Positions 22,700 through 34,700 of a stretch of 64,000 bases of DNA are shown here, one piece after another. This DNA is from Megachile rotundata. Lineage: Eukaryota > Arthropoda > Insecta > Hymenoptera > Megachilidae. A model generated the notes under the pieces. It made no database searches and was not told the DNA's origin. It worked only from the letters and a program-made list of their open reading frames with translations. The translations under genes were made by a program, and so were the position numbers. The stretch spans positions 2,480,001-2,544,000 of the forward strand of contig NC_134991.1 of assembly GCF_050947335.1 (NCBI RefSeq), in the 5' to 3' direction. Numbering within the stretch: position 1 is the first letter of the stretch; every line of letters starts with the position of its first letter.

Positions 22700-25288
22700 A
22701 TGTGGTGTCGAATATCTCGACGTCTTTCACTCTATAAAATATTATTTGAAAGATCAACATTTCGGAACTTATTGTTTCAATAGTTATTACAGCTAATTAA
22801 CACTGGTATGTTGAAGAAACTTTAAATCACGTTCAAGACTTGTATTTTTATATTTGTGTCACTTATTTAGAGAATTTTTTATAAAAATAGGTAAAATACT
22901 TTATTAACTTCAAAATAATGTCTCTCTTCAGTCATTTTTTACAACGTCTTTATCAATATCTCTATTAATACTTTTTTATAATTTCGTAGATATAATGAAG
23001 GAGGGAAAATGCGAGTGTGCTAAAAATTTTTAAAAAACTTAAATTCGCACGCGTATTATGAGTACGACATTGTCGATACAAATGGAAGAGCTACATCGCG
23101 ATTGTTTCAAAAACTTTTGGACTTTTCTTATATGCCAATTATTTTGACTATAATGACTATCTAATATCATGTCGGAATTTCGAAACACCAGCGACAATGA
23201 AATTACACGCATACCCGAAAACAAAGACATAGTTCAAGAATCGAAAGTAAATACTACTTTGTAGTGCCCCATCACAATATATACTTTTTGTGAATAAATT
23301 TTTTCCTTATCTCTGAAAAGAATAGAGATAATTAAAGTAATCAAACAGTGGATACAACAAGGTTGCCCTATATGCAGTCATAAAGAGACAGTAAATGATT
23401 GAGTTGTGTGGGAAGCACAGTAATATTATTGGCTGCTCGATAAATAGTTGCTTTCTGGAAAAACATATCTTCATGTCTCCGAATTTAACTACTTATTCAG
23501 CAGCAACTATATTAACTTTGATGAGAAAAAGAATAATTATAAGCATATAACATTTAATGTAATGTCAAGGAAAGAAACCCGGTTAATCAAAATTTGATAT
23601 CTTTTTAATAATAACTTAATAAATGTTTTGAACGGTATAAAATTGCAATTAATCAGAAAAGAACTAACAGAATGTATTTGGGTGGATATTTAATCCATCG
23701 CTTATTTATTTTTAACTTACTTATTACGCAACATGTATACATTGAAAGCTGATTGTTCCAGCTTTAAATATAAATTTATAGGGTGTCACGCATAATGTAG
23801 TGTTTCAGAGTGTAAAAATACATAAAAAATGTGTACTATAATAATTTCATAACTAATTTCGTTCGACAAAATAATTTTTAAATATATTTATAACAAATTT
23901 TAAAGTTTAAGATTGATGGCAACTTTAACAAACATGTTTGTAGTTTAAAAATTAATAGATATTATGAATTAATAAATTATTGATTATATTAATATGGTCA
24001 AATTATTATTGCACTGTACAACAAATTTTGACTTTTTTTTAATTTCGTAACTGCCACTATGAAATTCTTATATGTAGATTTTTACGAGCTAAATACGAAT
24101 TTGAAATCCGTTTTTCTCTAGTTTATGCAGTTTTTGAGAAAATTAATGTTAAAAAAGTTGCAAATTTTTAACTTCGGAGACGTTTTGTGCTTTTACCATA
24201 GCAGCTATTCAATGAATTGCAAAATGTTTCTTGTTTTTCCTTTAATAATTTTTTACCGTAGTTTCTTAAAGTAATTCGAATTTGCGACGTTATACACGTT
24301 TTATGGCAATACACTCTTTAAATAGAAAATATTTATTTTATCTATTTATTTCTTTCTTATTACTAGCGGAAGTTTTTTTCAAAATTTGAAAAAATTCGGT
24401 AACAAAGTATGAATGATTGCGTGTATTTCCGTTCTTTCAAAGTTACATGGCGCTGTGAACAAATTCTCTGCATACGGACTTTCGCGGAATTAAAGGATCA
24501 ACGAATAGAAAATATGATTGACGAGTTTCACTTGACCAAAGATTCTGAAAGGTTCGACGATTTCAAATCAAACAAAGTGGACCTCGAGAGTTTTGCATAA
24601 TGAGACGGGTCACTTTCGTTGAGACCTCGGATAAGCTAAGTGTGTAGACACTGTCAGAAGAATGAATGGATGAATGGTGATTATACTATGAGTTTATGAA
24701 TTCTTATGTTCAGTTGTATTTTTAGTAACGAGGAAGTTACTGAAAATTTGTTCGTCCAAAGAAGAAAAATTGTACGATGTTGCAAATTGTTTGAAAATTT
24801 TTGTGGGGGGAACGAAAATTGTTAAGATAAAAATAAACAAATTAAACTAAAGAAAATGTACTATTGTACTATTGTAACTATTGTAACTGTGCACTATTGT
24901 AACTTGTACTATTATGTTCGTTTTGTTCTTCGTCACTTAGGAACGTAACATTTTACTTACATGAACTGATACGTTCAACTACAAAGACTATGTTTTTCAA
25001 AGAACATTAAAAATGACAGAAAATAAGGTCATTGTGGATAAATGATAAATAAATACATGATGAAATATTATGTGGTATAAAGCGTATGTTGAGCACAAAT
25101 TATTGAAAATCGATAAACATCAAGCAATCTTTATATTGTAAAATTCATCTGATTAAAAGTATTTTTTTTACTCTTTTATTTAAGGTCATTAAATCTAATC
25201 ATTATATCATATTTTTGATCTTTTATGATTTTTTACCCTTGTGAACACATAATTAGAATACATTATTTTAAACTTAGCATGGTATATA
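22700..25288. other. AT-rich intergenic DNA
   Basis: Mostly featureless. A 63-codon frame at 24409-24600 (C-terminus KVDLESFA, mixed charged residues) is somewhat more protein-like than its neighbours, but it has no recognised family and no splice context that I trust. Confidence 0.45.
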
Positions 25289-25341
25289 TGTTACCGTGAA
25301 AGACCGAAATCTAGTGAATGTCGACATCCACCGGTGAATGT
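25289..25341 (+). mobile_element. Single arm of the GGTGAATG palindromic MITE
   Basis: Diverged copy of one arm of the element at 38121-38272. It starts TGTTACCGTGAAAGACCGAA and ends at CCACCGGTGAATGT. The second arm is absent; a Helitron-like repeat follows shortly after. Confidence 0.75.
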
Positions 25342-25356
25342 ACGTATGTATATTAC

Positions 25357-26562
25357 TAAATATATCTATAATGGTTCGTATTCTTTCTCAGGATTTATTA
25401 ACTTCCAATACGCCATACCACAATCAACTGGTTATTGGCAGCAACGTTTACTGAGATATTTTTAATTTTGCGCCGCCTCCGAAAAGGTTGAAATGTATTT
25501 AATATACTACCTAACGAGTAAATAGGTTTCATTCATATCTGTTACGTAATTGTATGATTGAATGAAATAGAAATTACTTCATTAGGAAATAGAAATTATT
25601 TTATACTTTTTAGTGCATTTCGAAGTCGGCGTATTTTTTTTCTTAAAATTATTTTATTTCAAGCTTTTTGGTGGAATGGAAAGAATTGTATAGGATACTG
25701 TGAGACAGTTCTTCCGGGCTTTTTTTTGTCTGCGTAAATGCCATGAACATAATTAAGTAAAAGACCACATGGATATTCGTTTTTTTCTTTGTTAACTTTC
25801 TTTGCAAAAATTTACTGCGCATGTGTATCTCTTACGGTTTAGGTCTACGCAAGGATCAAAGTATTCGTAAAATAATAGCAGATCCTGCTCAACAAATTTT
25901 CTAACAAATCAAATTGATGCATTTTTAGAACGATACGGAGACTGTACCAAGTAATGGGAATAATACACCAACGTCAACGTGAACTCATTTTGCTGCATAA
26001 GTTGCGTGTCAAAGCGGTAAAGCTTAGTTAGTGTTTTGGTACAGTGCATTGTAATTGCCCTTTCTTGTCTTTCCCGTGCATAGCACGGGGCGTTCCACTA
26101 ATATTAATAACAATAGTTTTTTGATCCTGAACGGAAAAATTCGTTCAGAATCATGCCATTAATAACGTATTAGAAGGACATAAAAATCGTTCGAAGTTGG
26201 TTTCAAAAGTTAATAATAATTTTTCGCTAATATCTCGAAAACTAAAGCTTTTCGCGAAATTTGTATATGAACAAAATTGTTCAGAATCATGTCCGTGATA
26301 AGATATTAGAAGTGCACTAAAATCGAGAAATGTTTATTTCAAAAGTTGCCGGTTGTCTTGCAATAACAATACTTTGCAATTAAAAAATGAAAAATTTTTT
26401 TATAATGGTACCAATGGGGAGTCAGAACCTACCAGATGCAAAAGGTTGCGTTTCGATCGGTCCACCCAGCTAGGCGTAATCGGCGAACAGATATAGAAAA
26501 AAAAAATATATATATACTGAACGAATTGAGTAACCTCCTCCTTTTTCGAAATCGGTTAAAAA
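25357..26562 (+). mobile_element. Helitron/Helentron-like composite repeat, copy 1
   Basis: Shares most of its length with 43997-46232. Landmarks in order are GCGCCGCCTCCGAAAA, a block around TGCATTTCGAAGTCGG, and a tract ending in a Helitron-type 3' hairpin (26073-26102). A downstream segment then ends CTTTTTCGAAATCGGTTAAA near 26562. The ACCGACTTCGAA/TTCGAAGTCGGT words at opposite ends behave as subterminal inverted repeats, as in Helentron-associated non-autonomous elements (family knowledge). No Rep-helicase frame is present. I recall similar Helitron-like repeats in moths and other insects; database search is needed. Confidence 0.65.
26073..26102 (+). other. Helitron 3' terminus (hairpin + CTAA|T)
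   Basis: A GC-rich hairpin CCCGTGC-ATA-GCACGGG (26073-26089) is followed 8 bp later by CTAA (26098-26101) and T. This is the canonical 3' end of Helitrons: a hairpin shortly before CTRR, with insertion before a T. Confidence 0.8.
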
Positions 26563-26811
26563 ATAAAAACAATTGCCTTTTCATTTACCCGCAATTAATG
26601 CATTTAACTTTTCAAGAAAAAGATCATGATATACTGCAGTCTCCATTCAGTATAAATTACGGTATTGGAAAAAAAAATTAGGAAAACGTTGCATAAGATT
26701 GACAAAGCTGACTGACTCCCAGCAGAACACACGATTTGGCGGGAGAGAGCCAGTCTCTTCTTTGTCGGCTCCTCTCTTTTGGACTTCCACCAGAGCATAT
26801 CTGTGATTGTC
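26563..26811. other. Unassigned spacer
   Basis: Between the Helitron-like repeat and the palindromic MITE. The overlapping 80-130-codon frames here on both strands run across repeat arms and are not credible genes. Confidence 0.4.
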
Positions 26812-26937
26812 GACATACACCGGTGAAGGTTCGAATGTACAAGAATGTAATAAAATATTCGATCTTTCACCGACATATTTGGTGTATGTCGACATTCACC
26901 GGTGAACATTCTCCAATTTCGGTCTTTCACCGTAACA
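26812..26937. mobile_element. GGTGAATG palindromic MITE, partial copy
   Basis: Left arm truncated (starts near TGTCGACATACACCGGTGAA). Right arm complete, ending CACCGTAACA at 26937. It directly abuts the TA and left terminus of the next element at 26940. Confidence 0.75.
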
Positions 26938-26939
26938 TA

Positions 26940-29342
26940 CAGCGTGTTACCTGTAACGCTACTCACGATTTTTCTCCCACTTGCAGCCACCTTACGAAAA
27001 AAAGTTTAGAATAAAATTTGCAGGGTATGAAGTGCACAATAGATATTAGTAAAGCAAATTTTGAAAACAGTTTGTTCTCTTGGCAAAGTCAAGGTCACCT
27101 TGGGTTTTTTAAATAGGAACATACATTTTTTTTTATTCATAGCTTTAGAGGACATTGAGACGAATTCAAAACATATATTACATTATATTTTTATTAATAT
27201 ATTACTCGATTTACAGAAGTGGAAATGTGAAGTAAAAGACTGGAATATTATGTGATGTGTTACGTTCCGAACAGGAATCTTTTTCAAAATTTCCTTTGTA
27301 GTTTTGACCGACCGGATGTGTATCGATAATGCGTATTGCATTCTAGGAACACCCTGATCGAACGCAGTAACGGTCTTTCAATGTTTATTAGATAGACTAT
27401 CTTTTGGCGACTAAACTATGATTGTTAATATAACACATTCCTTCCTTGAAATCAACGTGGTCCCACGGCTAAAATCTTAGATCATTTCATTTCTCCGAAC
27501 CGCCGAATATAAACGGAAGTCACACTCGTGTGGTCCGATAACGCCAAGCGTTCTAGAATGTTCCTCAAGGGCCCACGACGCAATATAAAATTGTAATAGA
27601 AATTGTCTTTGCAACACTACAAAATTATATAAATTACTCATAGTATTTCTTTATACCGTTATTATGAATACGCACACGTCAATCAGTTCCACAATAGTTA
27701 CAGTACCGAGCGCGATTTAACTTTAATAATTGTAAAACGAAATAGATAATGTTTCATTCTAAATTTTTATAATGTATACAGATTAACATTTTATATTGTA
27801 TTGGTTATGCATGTAAAATTATTCAATAGCTAATTAACAATCCATAGCTCAAGAGTAAAGGAAAGAACTATATAGAAAGAGAGAAAGATAAGAGCTGGAC
27901 AAGGGAGGAACACATGCACCCACCATCACCACCTAATTAACGAATCACGGTCTCTTACGCTTTGGCCTCGCAGCCTAATTCGTTAGGCGCATATCAATGC
28001 AACATAAACAATTTCGGACTAGGCCCACTCTGGTGTTCTCCGAGAGGTGCAAGTTGCGACACTCTTCGGTGTATAATCGCGAGGTGCGTGTCGAGGGTCC
28101 GTGAAGTGGTTTAGAGACGAGTTTGTTCTTCAATTTGTTAAAGTGCAAAATTCAGACAAAGACTCTATCTTCACGTAAAGCTTTCGTGTTAAATAATCAC
28201 ATTAATAATCACATTAAATTTTCAATTCAATTAATTATTCTATTTTTCTATTTAATTATATTCAATTCTATTCTTTTTAATTTAAAGTATAATCTTATTT
28301 TATAGTTTAATTGAATTTCACAATTGGTCAGTTCAAAATTATCATTGGTGGAGCGTTTTCATGTGTGTGTGTTCTTCCCAGGAACCAGGCGTAGTTGGCA
28401 TTTCACGTTTTGCAAGAGGTTGATTAATTCTAAATTCATACAAGTACAGACATTTTGGTGAGTTAGTTCCTTTATTCTTCCAGCTATTTTATGAACTTTT
28501 TGGCAAGTAAATCAGTAGTTAATTATTTAACTTTGGGATTTCCCTCACTGAATTATAATTTTATTTTGTATTTAAGTAATTGTTTCTCCTTCAAAATCTT
28601 CGAATTGCGCGTCTCGGATATTTACAATATTTCTGTTCAGTTCATTGTGATTTACATTATATTACATACGCTACCATTCTAATCTCTTCATATTTTATAA
28701 AATATAATCTTTTGTATCTTTTAATTATTTTGAATTACATTTCTTTTATTGCCTCCGTCATATCCTATAATCATTGCGATCTTGTGAAAGGGCCCGTATG
28801 GGATTAGCGTATCTCCGGATCCACAAAACATTAAGTCCCGTTAACAATTAATATTGTTAGGGCAAACAAATCTTCGAGGCTTTATACGCTCGCTTCCCGC
28901 ACGTAACAGATGGAAGGCGGCATATGTTACATTTTGAACATGTAATTAAATAAAGTGTATTTTTCTTATATTCTAGTCGCGTGTTTACATTCAGTGATCT
29001 CTTTGGAACCAAATAATTGTTACCCTACCAAAGTCAAAAGCTAAGTACTTTACATTTTTCCACTTCTGTAAATCGAGTAATATGTTAATAAAAATATAAT
29101 ATAATATATGTTTCGAATTCGTCTCGATGTCCTCTAAAGCTATGAATAAAAAAAAATGTATGTTCCTATTTAAGAAACCCAAGGTGACCTTGACTTTGCC
29201 AAGAGAACAAACTGTTTTCAAAATTTGCTTTACTAATATCTATTGTGCACTTCATACCCTGCAAATTTTATTCTAAACTTTTTTTCGTAAGGTGGCTGCA
29301 AGTGGGAGAAAAATCGTGAGTAGCGTTACAGGTAACACCCTG
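26940..29342. mobile_element. Foldback/Tc1-like MITE split by an LTR insertion
   Basis: Inverted arms of about 270 bp begin CAGCGTGTTACCTGTAACG on the left and CAGGGTGTTACCTGTAACG (reverse complement) on the right. They are flanked by TA at 26938-26939 and 29343-29344. Without the 1651-bp insertion and its 4-bp duplication the element is about 748 bp. A half copy without the insertion lies at 54830-55325. Open frames of 64-76 codons beginning MKTVCSLGKVKVTLGFLNRN appear in both arms and in the half copy. They are shadows of the terminal repeat, not genes. Confidence 0.88.
27258..28908 (+). mobile_element. Solo-LTR-like insertion (1651 bp)
   Basis: Termini are TGTTACGT...ACGTAACA, a perfect 8-bp inverted pair with TG...CA ends. 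The element is flanked by GATG on both sides (27254-27257 and 28909-28912). The uninterrupted target is present at 55140-55155, where GTGATGGAAGG runs straight through, so the boundaries are secure. No gag-pol frame and no internal long direct repeat are evident. It is either a solo LTR left by recombination or a coding-less LTR derivative. A 4-bp duplication fits Ty3-type integration (inference). Confidence 0.85.
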
Positions 29343-29344
29343 TA

Positions 29345-30559
29345 TACATATTACAGATGGTAATAGATAGACTACCGTATAGTTGTCGGAAATATTTGCT
29401 AAATATTTGTCGGACGTGATATTCACACATTTGAAATACCGAAATAGTTATTTTTAGTTGAACAAGGACTAGTTCCTTGACAGTATACTTATTCAATGTC
29501 ATTCGAAAGAAATCGATCAAAGAGGACAAATACCGGTTGAATTTCTTTCCACTATATTTATTGCTTTTAGACGTTATTCAAGATAGTGCACGTTTGCGGT
29601 TGCTGGTTGATCTAGCGATTAAAAAAGACGACCAAAGGTGAGAAGAGCATTCTACAAATCATAAAATATGAAATATATTGTCGAAAGGCCAGTGTGCCGA
29701 GAATTCATTTAGTGTTGGATACCAAAGAGGGCAAAGAAGGAATTTCTGTTCGTTGCGAAGGGGTTGGCGTTGAAGAAGGCAAAAGAATAGAAGCGACGAG
29801 TGTCCGTCGTGAGTGTAAAAGAATCACCTACTAGTGTTTTATTGGTCGTAAAAATCGCGCTCAGAACGGGTATCCGCTCAAGCTTTGAAACGACATAGAA
29901 TCAGATAATATTTCAGATTATCGAACTTAATGACGAAAATCTTGTAAACAACGATTAATTTGTTTACAGCTACAATTATGTTTTAAGAAACAAAAAATAA
30001 CATTGCTCTCTTAAAAATTTGTCTAAGGTACGGATGAAGAATAACACTTTTTTTTTAAATAAGAACAATTATGTCCAATCATATTAAGAAAATAAGAATA
30101 ATTATTTATGAAAAATAAGAATTTTTCATTGCATCAAAAATAAACACTTTTGACAACGTTTGCTCTGATCAGATAACCCGTTTAATACAATAGGTATAAA
30201 CACAATGAAAACTGTGGTCACACAATTAACAATTATGATCACTCCAAATTATAATGAAACCGGATAATTGTTAATGGACAATACTATATTGTGTTTTACC
30301 ACAAAGATTAAGAATATCAAATTTTAAGCTTTAAATTTATATGCTATCAATGTTGTTTTCTGGTAATTTTGTTATCAAGCTGTATTAAACCTTTCATAGA
30401 ATGATTTAATATGTTTTCTATGTTATACAAAAAGCTCTGCGGGGCGACACAGGAACAAAATCCGATCGGCTCCCAAACTTTATACTCGCCTAATTAGTAC
30501 TTATATGTATATAACGGTTTCTACGCTTTGGAAACTATTTTAATACTTATTACTTCTGT
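29345..30559. other. Intergenic DNA
   Basis: Mixed composition; a mildly GC-richer part at 29560-29900 has no frame I would call. Nothing supported. Confidence 0.5.
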
Positions 30560-31030
30560 TTTTCTAAACTGAAATTTTCAGAAATATGTTGAATTTTTAA
30601 GTTTCAAAATTTGTGGCTTTTTAACTATAAAATTAACATATGATTCCTACAATAAATAACCCTAATATGTATGTACACTTTCTCATACGTATCTATTTCA
30701 AAATATAAACTGTAAAATAAAATTTTATTTTTGGAAGTTTAGAATTTTGTTAATTTTGAAACTGCAAAATTTTTAATCTTAGGTACTTTAAAACCTTTGA
30801 ATCTAGGATCTTGGATCTAAGCAATTTTATAATTTTGGTAACTCAGAATCTTAGAATCTAAAAATTATAGAACTTTAGAATTTTCTAATTCTAGGGATAT
30901 TGAGATTTCAGAATTTTTGAATTACAGTTTAGAGGTTTGGAACTTAAAAATTTCGGAACTTTGAAGTCGTGTAGTTCATTCAACTTAAGAATTTTTAAAC
31001 CTTGGAACTTCAGGATCTAGATTTTAAGTC
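30560..31030. repeat. Degenerate AATTTTGGAACTT-like periodic island
   Basis: Imperfect reiteration of words such as AGAATTTT, TTTGGAACTT and GAATCTTAG at roughly 10-bp spacing; same class as the other islands. Confidence 0.55.
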
Positions 31031-31339
31031 CTCGTTAAATCCAGAAATAATTTTTACCAAGAAGAAGAAGTCAAATATCACTCCAACACCTTTAATTTTA
31101 AACATTTTAATTTTAATTTTAAACAGCTAATTTGCTTCAGATTCACAATCAATACACGGAAGTCTACCAGAATCATTTACTCTACATTGCAGCAAGTCTT
31201 ATGTTAGTTGGAAGATTAAAATTTGTTTCACGGCGTTATGAGATTATTGTAAAATAGGCGACAATATGTGAACTTTCGAAGGTCCTTAATGCGAATCTTC
31301 GATAAGAAAAGATGAACAAAGGGATTGCTCCCGTCCAAT

Positions 31340-31780
31340 TACATGACATTCCTTTAATTATGCAGCACCGGTGAACCGGCCACGGACAGTTCGTAGGAGG
31401 TAACCAACGGCTTTAATTTGGGTCTGAGGAGTTTCGCTAGAGCCCTCTGCCCGGGGCGCCATACGTGGGAATATAACCTGAGTCCACGGACGGATCAGTA
31501 TGGGTGGCCGTCTACGCCACATTTCTCTGTGTCCTTGGTCCTTTAAGCCCAAGATAGTCGTCCGGTTTTGTCTTCTTTTGCGGTTGCTCTCCCGCGGAAC
31601 CGAAGCAAGGCAAGCTGAGGCTCACCTCTGCGTAGAAACGAGAGCTCAGTTAACTTGACCACGATGCGCCGGAATTGCCTTTAACTTGCCGCTTTCTAAT
31701 CAGCCTGTTTTTATTGGTTAGCGAATTTTACCCCTGCATTGAAACCAGATCGACCACTTTGACTAGTCGGCAAAACTAGC
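31340..31780. other. GC-rich block, function unknown
   Basis: Clear GC rise with a 64-codon minus frame (31358-31552) of no known family. It could be a promoter or untranslated exon. No repeat partner seen in this window. Confidence 0.3.
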
Positions 31781-34700
31781 AAATCCGAGAGTCTTGATTA
31801 GACAATTGGGGATTAACTGAGCTTCTTATACTATTTCTTGTTACATACTTTCTATACATAGGATGCAATATAATCTGTGACACTTGATTGACGTATAAGT
31901 TACATTTTCGAGAGATAGTGTATCCAATTTAACAAAAGCGTGCGACTTTAAAGGCCATAGTCATGCATATCAATGAATTTATCTTGATACTCACTTTCAT
32001 ACAAAATTAGAATATAATATTATAAACATTATAATATTATTATAAATATATAAATATATAGTTCATGTTGTTAGTACAATATAATAACATTCTTTCCTCT
32101 TCCATTTTTTTTAAACGGTCACTGAATGCGAAAAAGGACACTGATTCATATTACCGCAAACTCTGTTTATGAACCCTGTTCATATTACCCTGTATGTCCA
32201 GCATATTTATTCATAACCTAACAAATTCAGTTTACTAATCATTTGTATTCGATGTCTATACAAAAATGTATTTCTGATCTTCCTGCTGAGCATACTAAGA
32301 ATAATTCTCGTTTTATATGATTTAATATCTTTGAAGAAGCCTCTTTAAATCTGGTAACAGTGTCAACCTATTTAAACAACTCGACTGTCTATATGATCGC
32401 ATTATTATGTTGAAATATTCACTGATAATATAGCATTATACTAAACATCTTAGTTCTTGTTGTTCTATATCTTGAGATGTTTTGCACAATACATATACCG
32501 TCCTCTCTTTATTTGAATCAACGCCTCTCTGATTCGTTATTAATCTTTCACGTGATCTATGTGACAAAATCTTTTCTTGTTTTTTGAAATCTGGAAAGTA
32601 AAATTCATATCCAAAACTACTAAAAATGATTTGAATCAAATATTTTTACGTAAAATAATACAGAAGTTTTCGTATTCAGTTGACACTTGTTTGTTCGTGA
32701 AATCAACCTCAGTACTTTCATGATATTTTATATTTATATAAGGATCTTTTTTATTATTACTCAATTTGTATAGAAACTGAAATATTTTTTAGCAACAATT
32801 TTATACGAAACACACCTGTAGAAACATTGTATCCAGTTGAGGTCGAGAAGATTAAATTGCGCAAGCCGTGCTGCAGTTGCTTACAGTCTCGAATTCACTT
32901 CACAATGCTGGCATATTTTACTGATTCGTCAGTGGTATTACGATTGTTACCGGTTCGATGAACAATACAGAATTTATCAGTCAATGCCACTGAAAACGAT
33001 TGAAAACGTTGTTCACTGAGTAAATCGGTCTCTCCACTGATTCAGGTTTAAAGAGTACACATAGTTAAAACATTAGCCAATAATAAATCTGAAGATAAAT
33101 TCCATCTTTCTTTAGGCTTTTAATGGAGGTAACTCATCATTCTAAAATCAAAATGTAAAATAATAATTAAATTATAATGCTTGCATACATTATGCTTATG
33201 CAGCAAAACTCAAATAAAAATACTTTAACTTCTCAGTCATATTTGCTAGTATTAACTTCTTTTTAAAAAAATTGATGATCAATAATATTCTGGCAAGTAT
33301 GTGATTTCCCATCACGTATCCTAAAGCCGAAAGGTAAATGTAGAGCAATTAACAATTTGCTTAAAGTAACGTGAAACAATAACGACAGCAATATTTGTAG
33401 CTAAATGCAAAATATTTGAACGTTATTTAGTTTCATAATTATATTTCCCGAGTATTATCTCCCTTATAGAGAGATTTTATGCCATTAATTCGTATATACA
33501 TATATACAGGAAAGGATATCACTTCACATCGCGGATTTCTTACACAATGAGCATCATCATAGAGCCAAATCGTAAACATAATATTAGCAGTAGCGCCGGC
33601 TACGATATCTCGATGACAATAAAACGAGTTTATGATTGTGAAACGGAGAGATCCTGTATAGATGAAGGCGACGCGGTAGACCCGCGTAGCACTCTAAATT
33701 CCAAAAGAAGCGAGAAAGATAGTGCTTCGTAAACAGAGATCAGAGCAGAATCAGCAACTCATTGAACCGGTCGAGATTTCAAAGCCGTCGAAAATGCCAA
33801 CGTACGATCGTACATTTCTCGTGGTCGACAATATGCGCGTAATGCTAATCCATTTTCATTGCTCTATGTGCGGTAGTTAAAAGAAATGGCTCGCCATCGA
33901 AAATGCCGCTTGATGCACCGCCACAACATAGCCGGTTTGTCGTATACGTACTAAACTAACATCAGGTCGAAGACTATTGTCAGCCTTGTTCTCTGTTCCC
34001 CTCAAGTCGTTTGTGTTGAAGGAATTTTAATGGCAGCCAGTACAAAGTAACGTCTCGACAACAGCGTCGATCATCATTTGATCGCGACGAGTCACAACGA
34101 GGTTCACGGTCGAAAATCGCGGCCTGATAAATTGTTAGCTTGATCAGGTTGATCCTCTCAATGCTTTGTATCTGAATGGCGTCCTTTCATGAAACGAAAC
34201 GATATAACGAGATCTTAAATTGGAGTTTGGCCAGAATAATGGTACACAGAACACGATATGGCCACTCTGCAAAAAGTCCAGGGCGGCGACATGACATGCT
34301 ACTTTAACCCGTTGCCACATTTCTGTTACCATTCAAATCTGTAATGGATAGATAGGTCTTTTACAAGTACTGTTTCCCATAATAATCGAATTGATGTTAG
34401 TCACGTGTATTATTAATAATTTGAATATTTTCATTGAAATTGTTAATCACTTTAATTCTTAGTATTATCGTTCTTACTGCAATGTATCACTATCACGTTT
34501 ATCAATACATTGTATTTAATTTCTAATGTAATACCATTAAAAATTTTTGAAATTTCTTTATTATAATAGTTATATAATGATATATATGATTTAAAGCATA
34601 TATGATTTATATAAAAGTGAGTACAAAACATATTACACGACAAATATATGTACATTAAAATTAATTTCTATAGTAAAGTCAAACAGTAGCTAGACAACAT

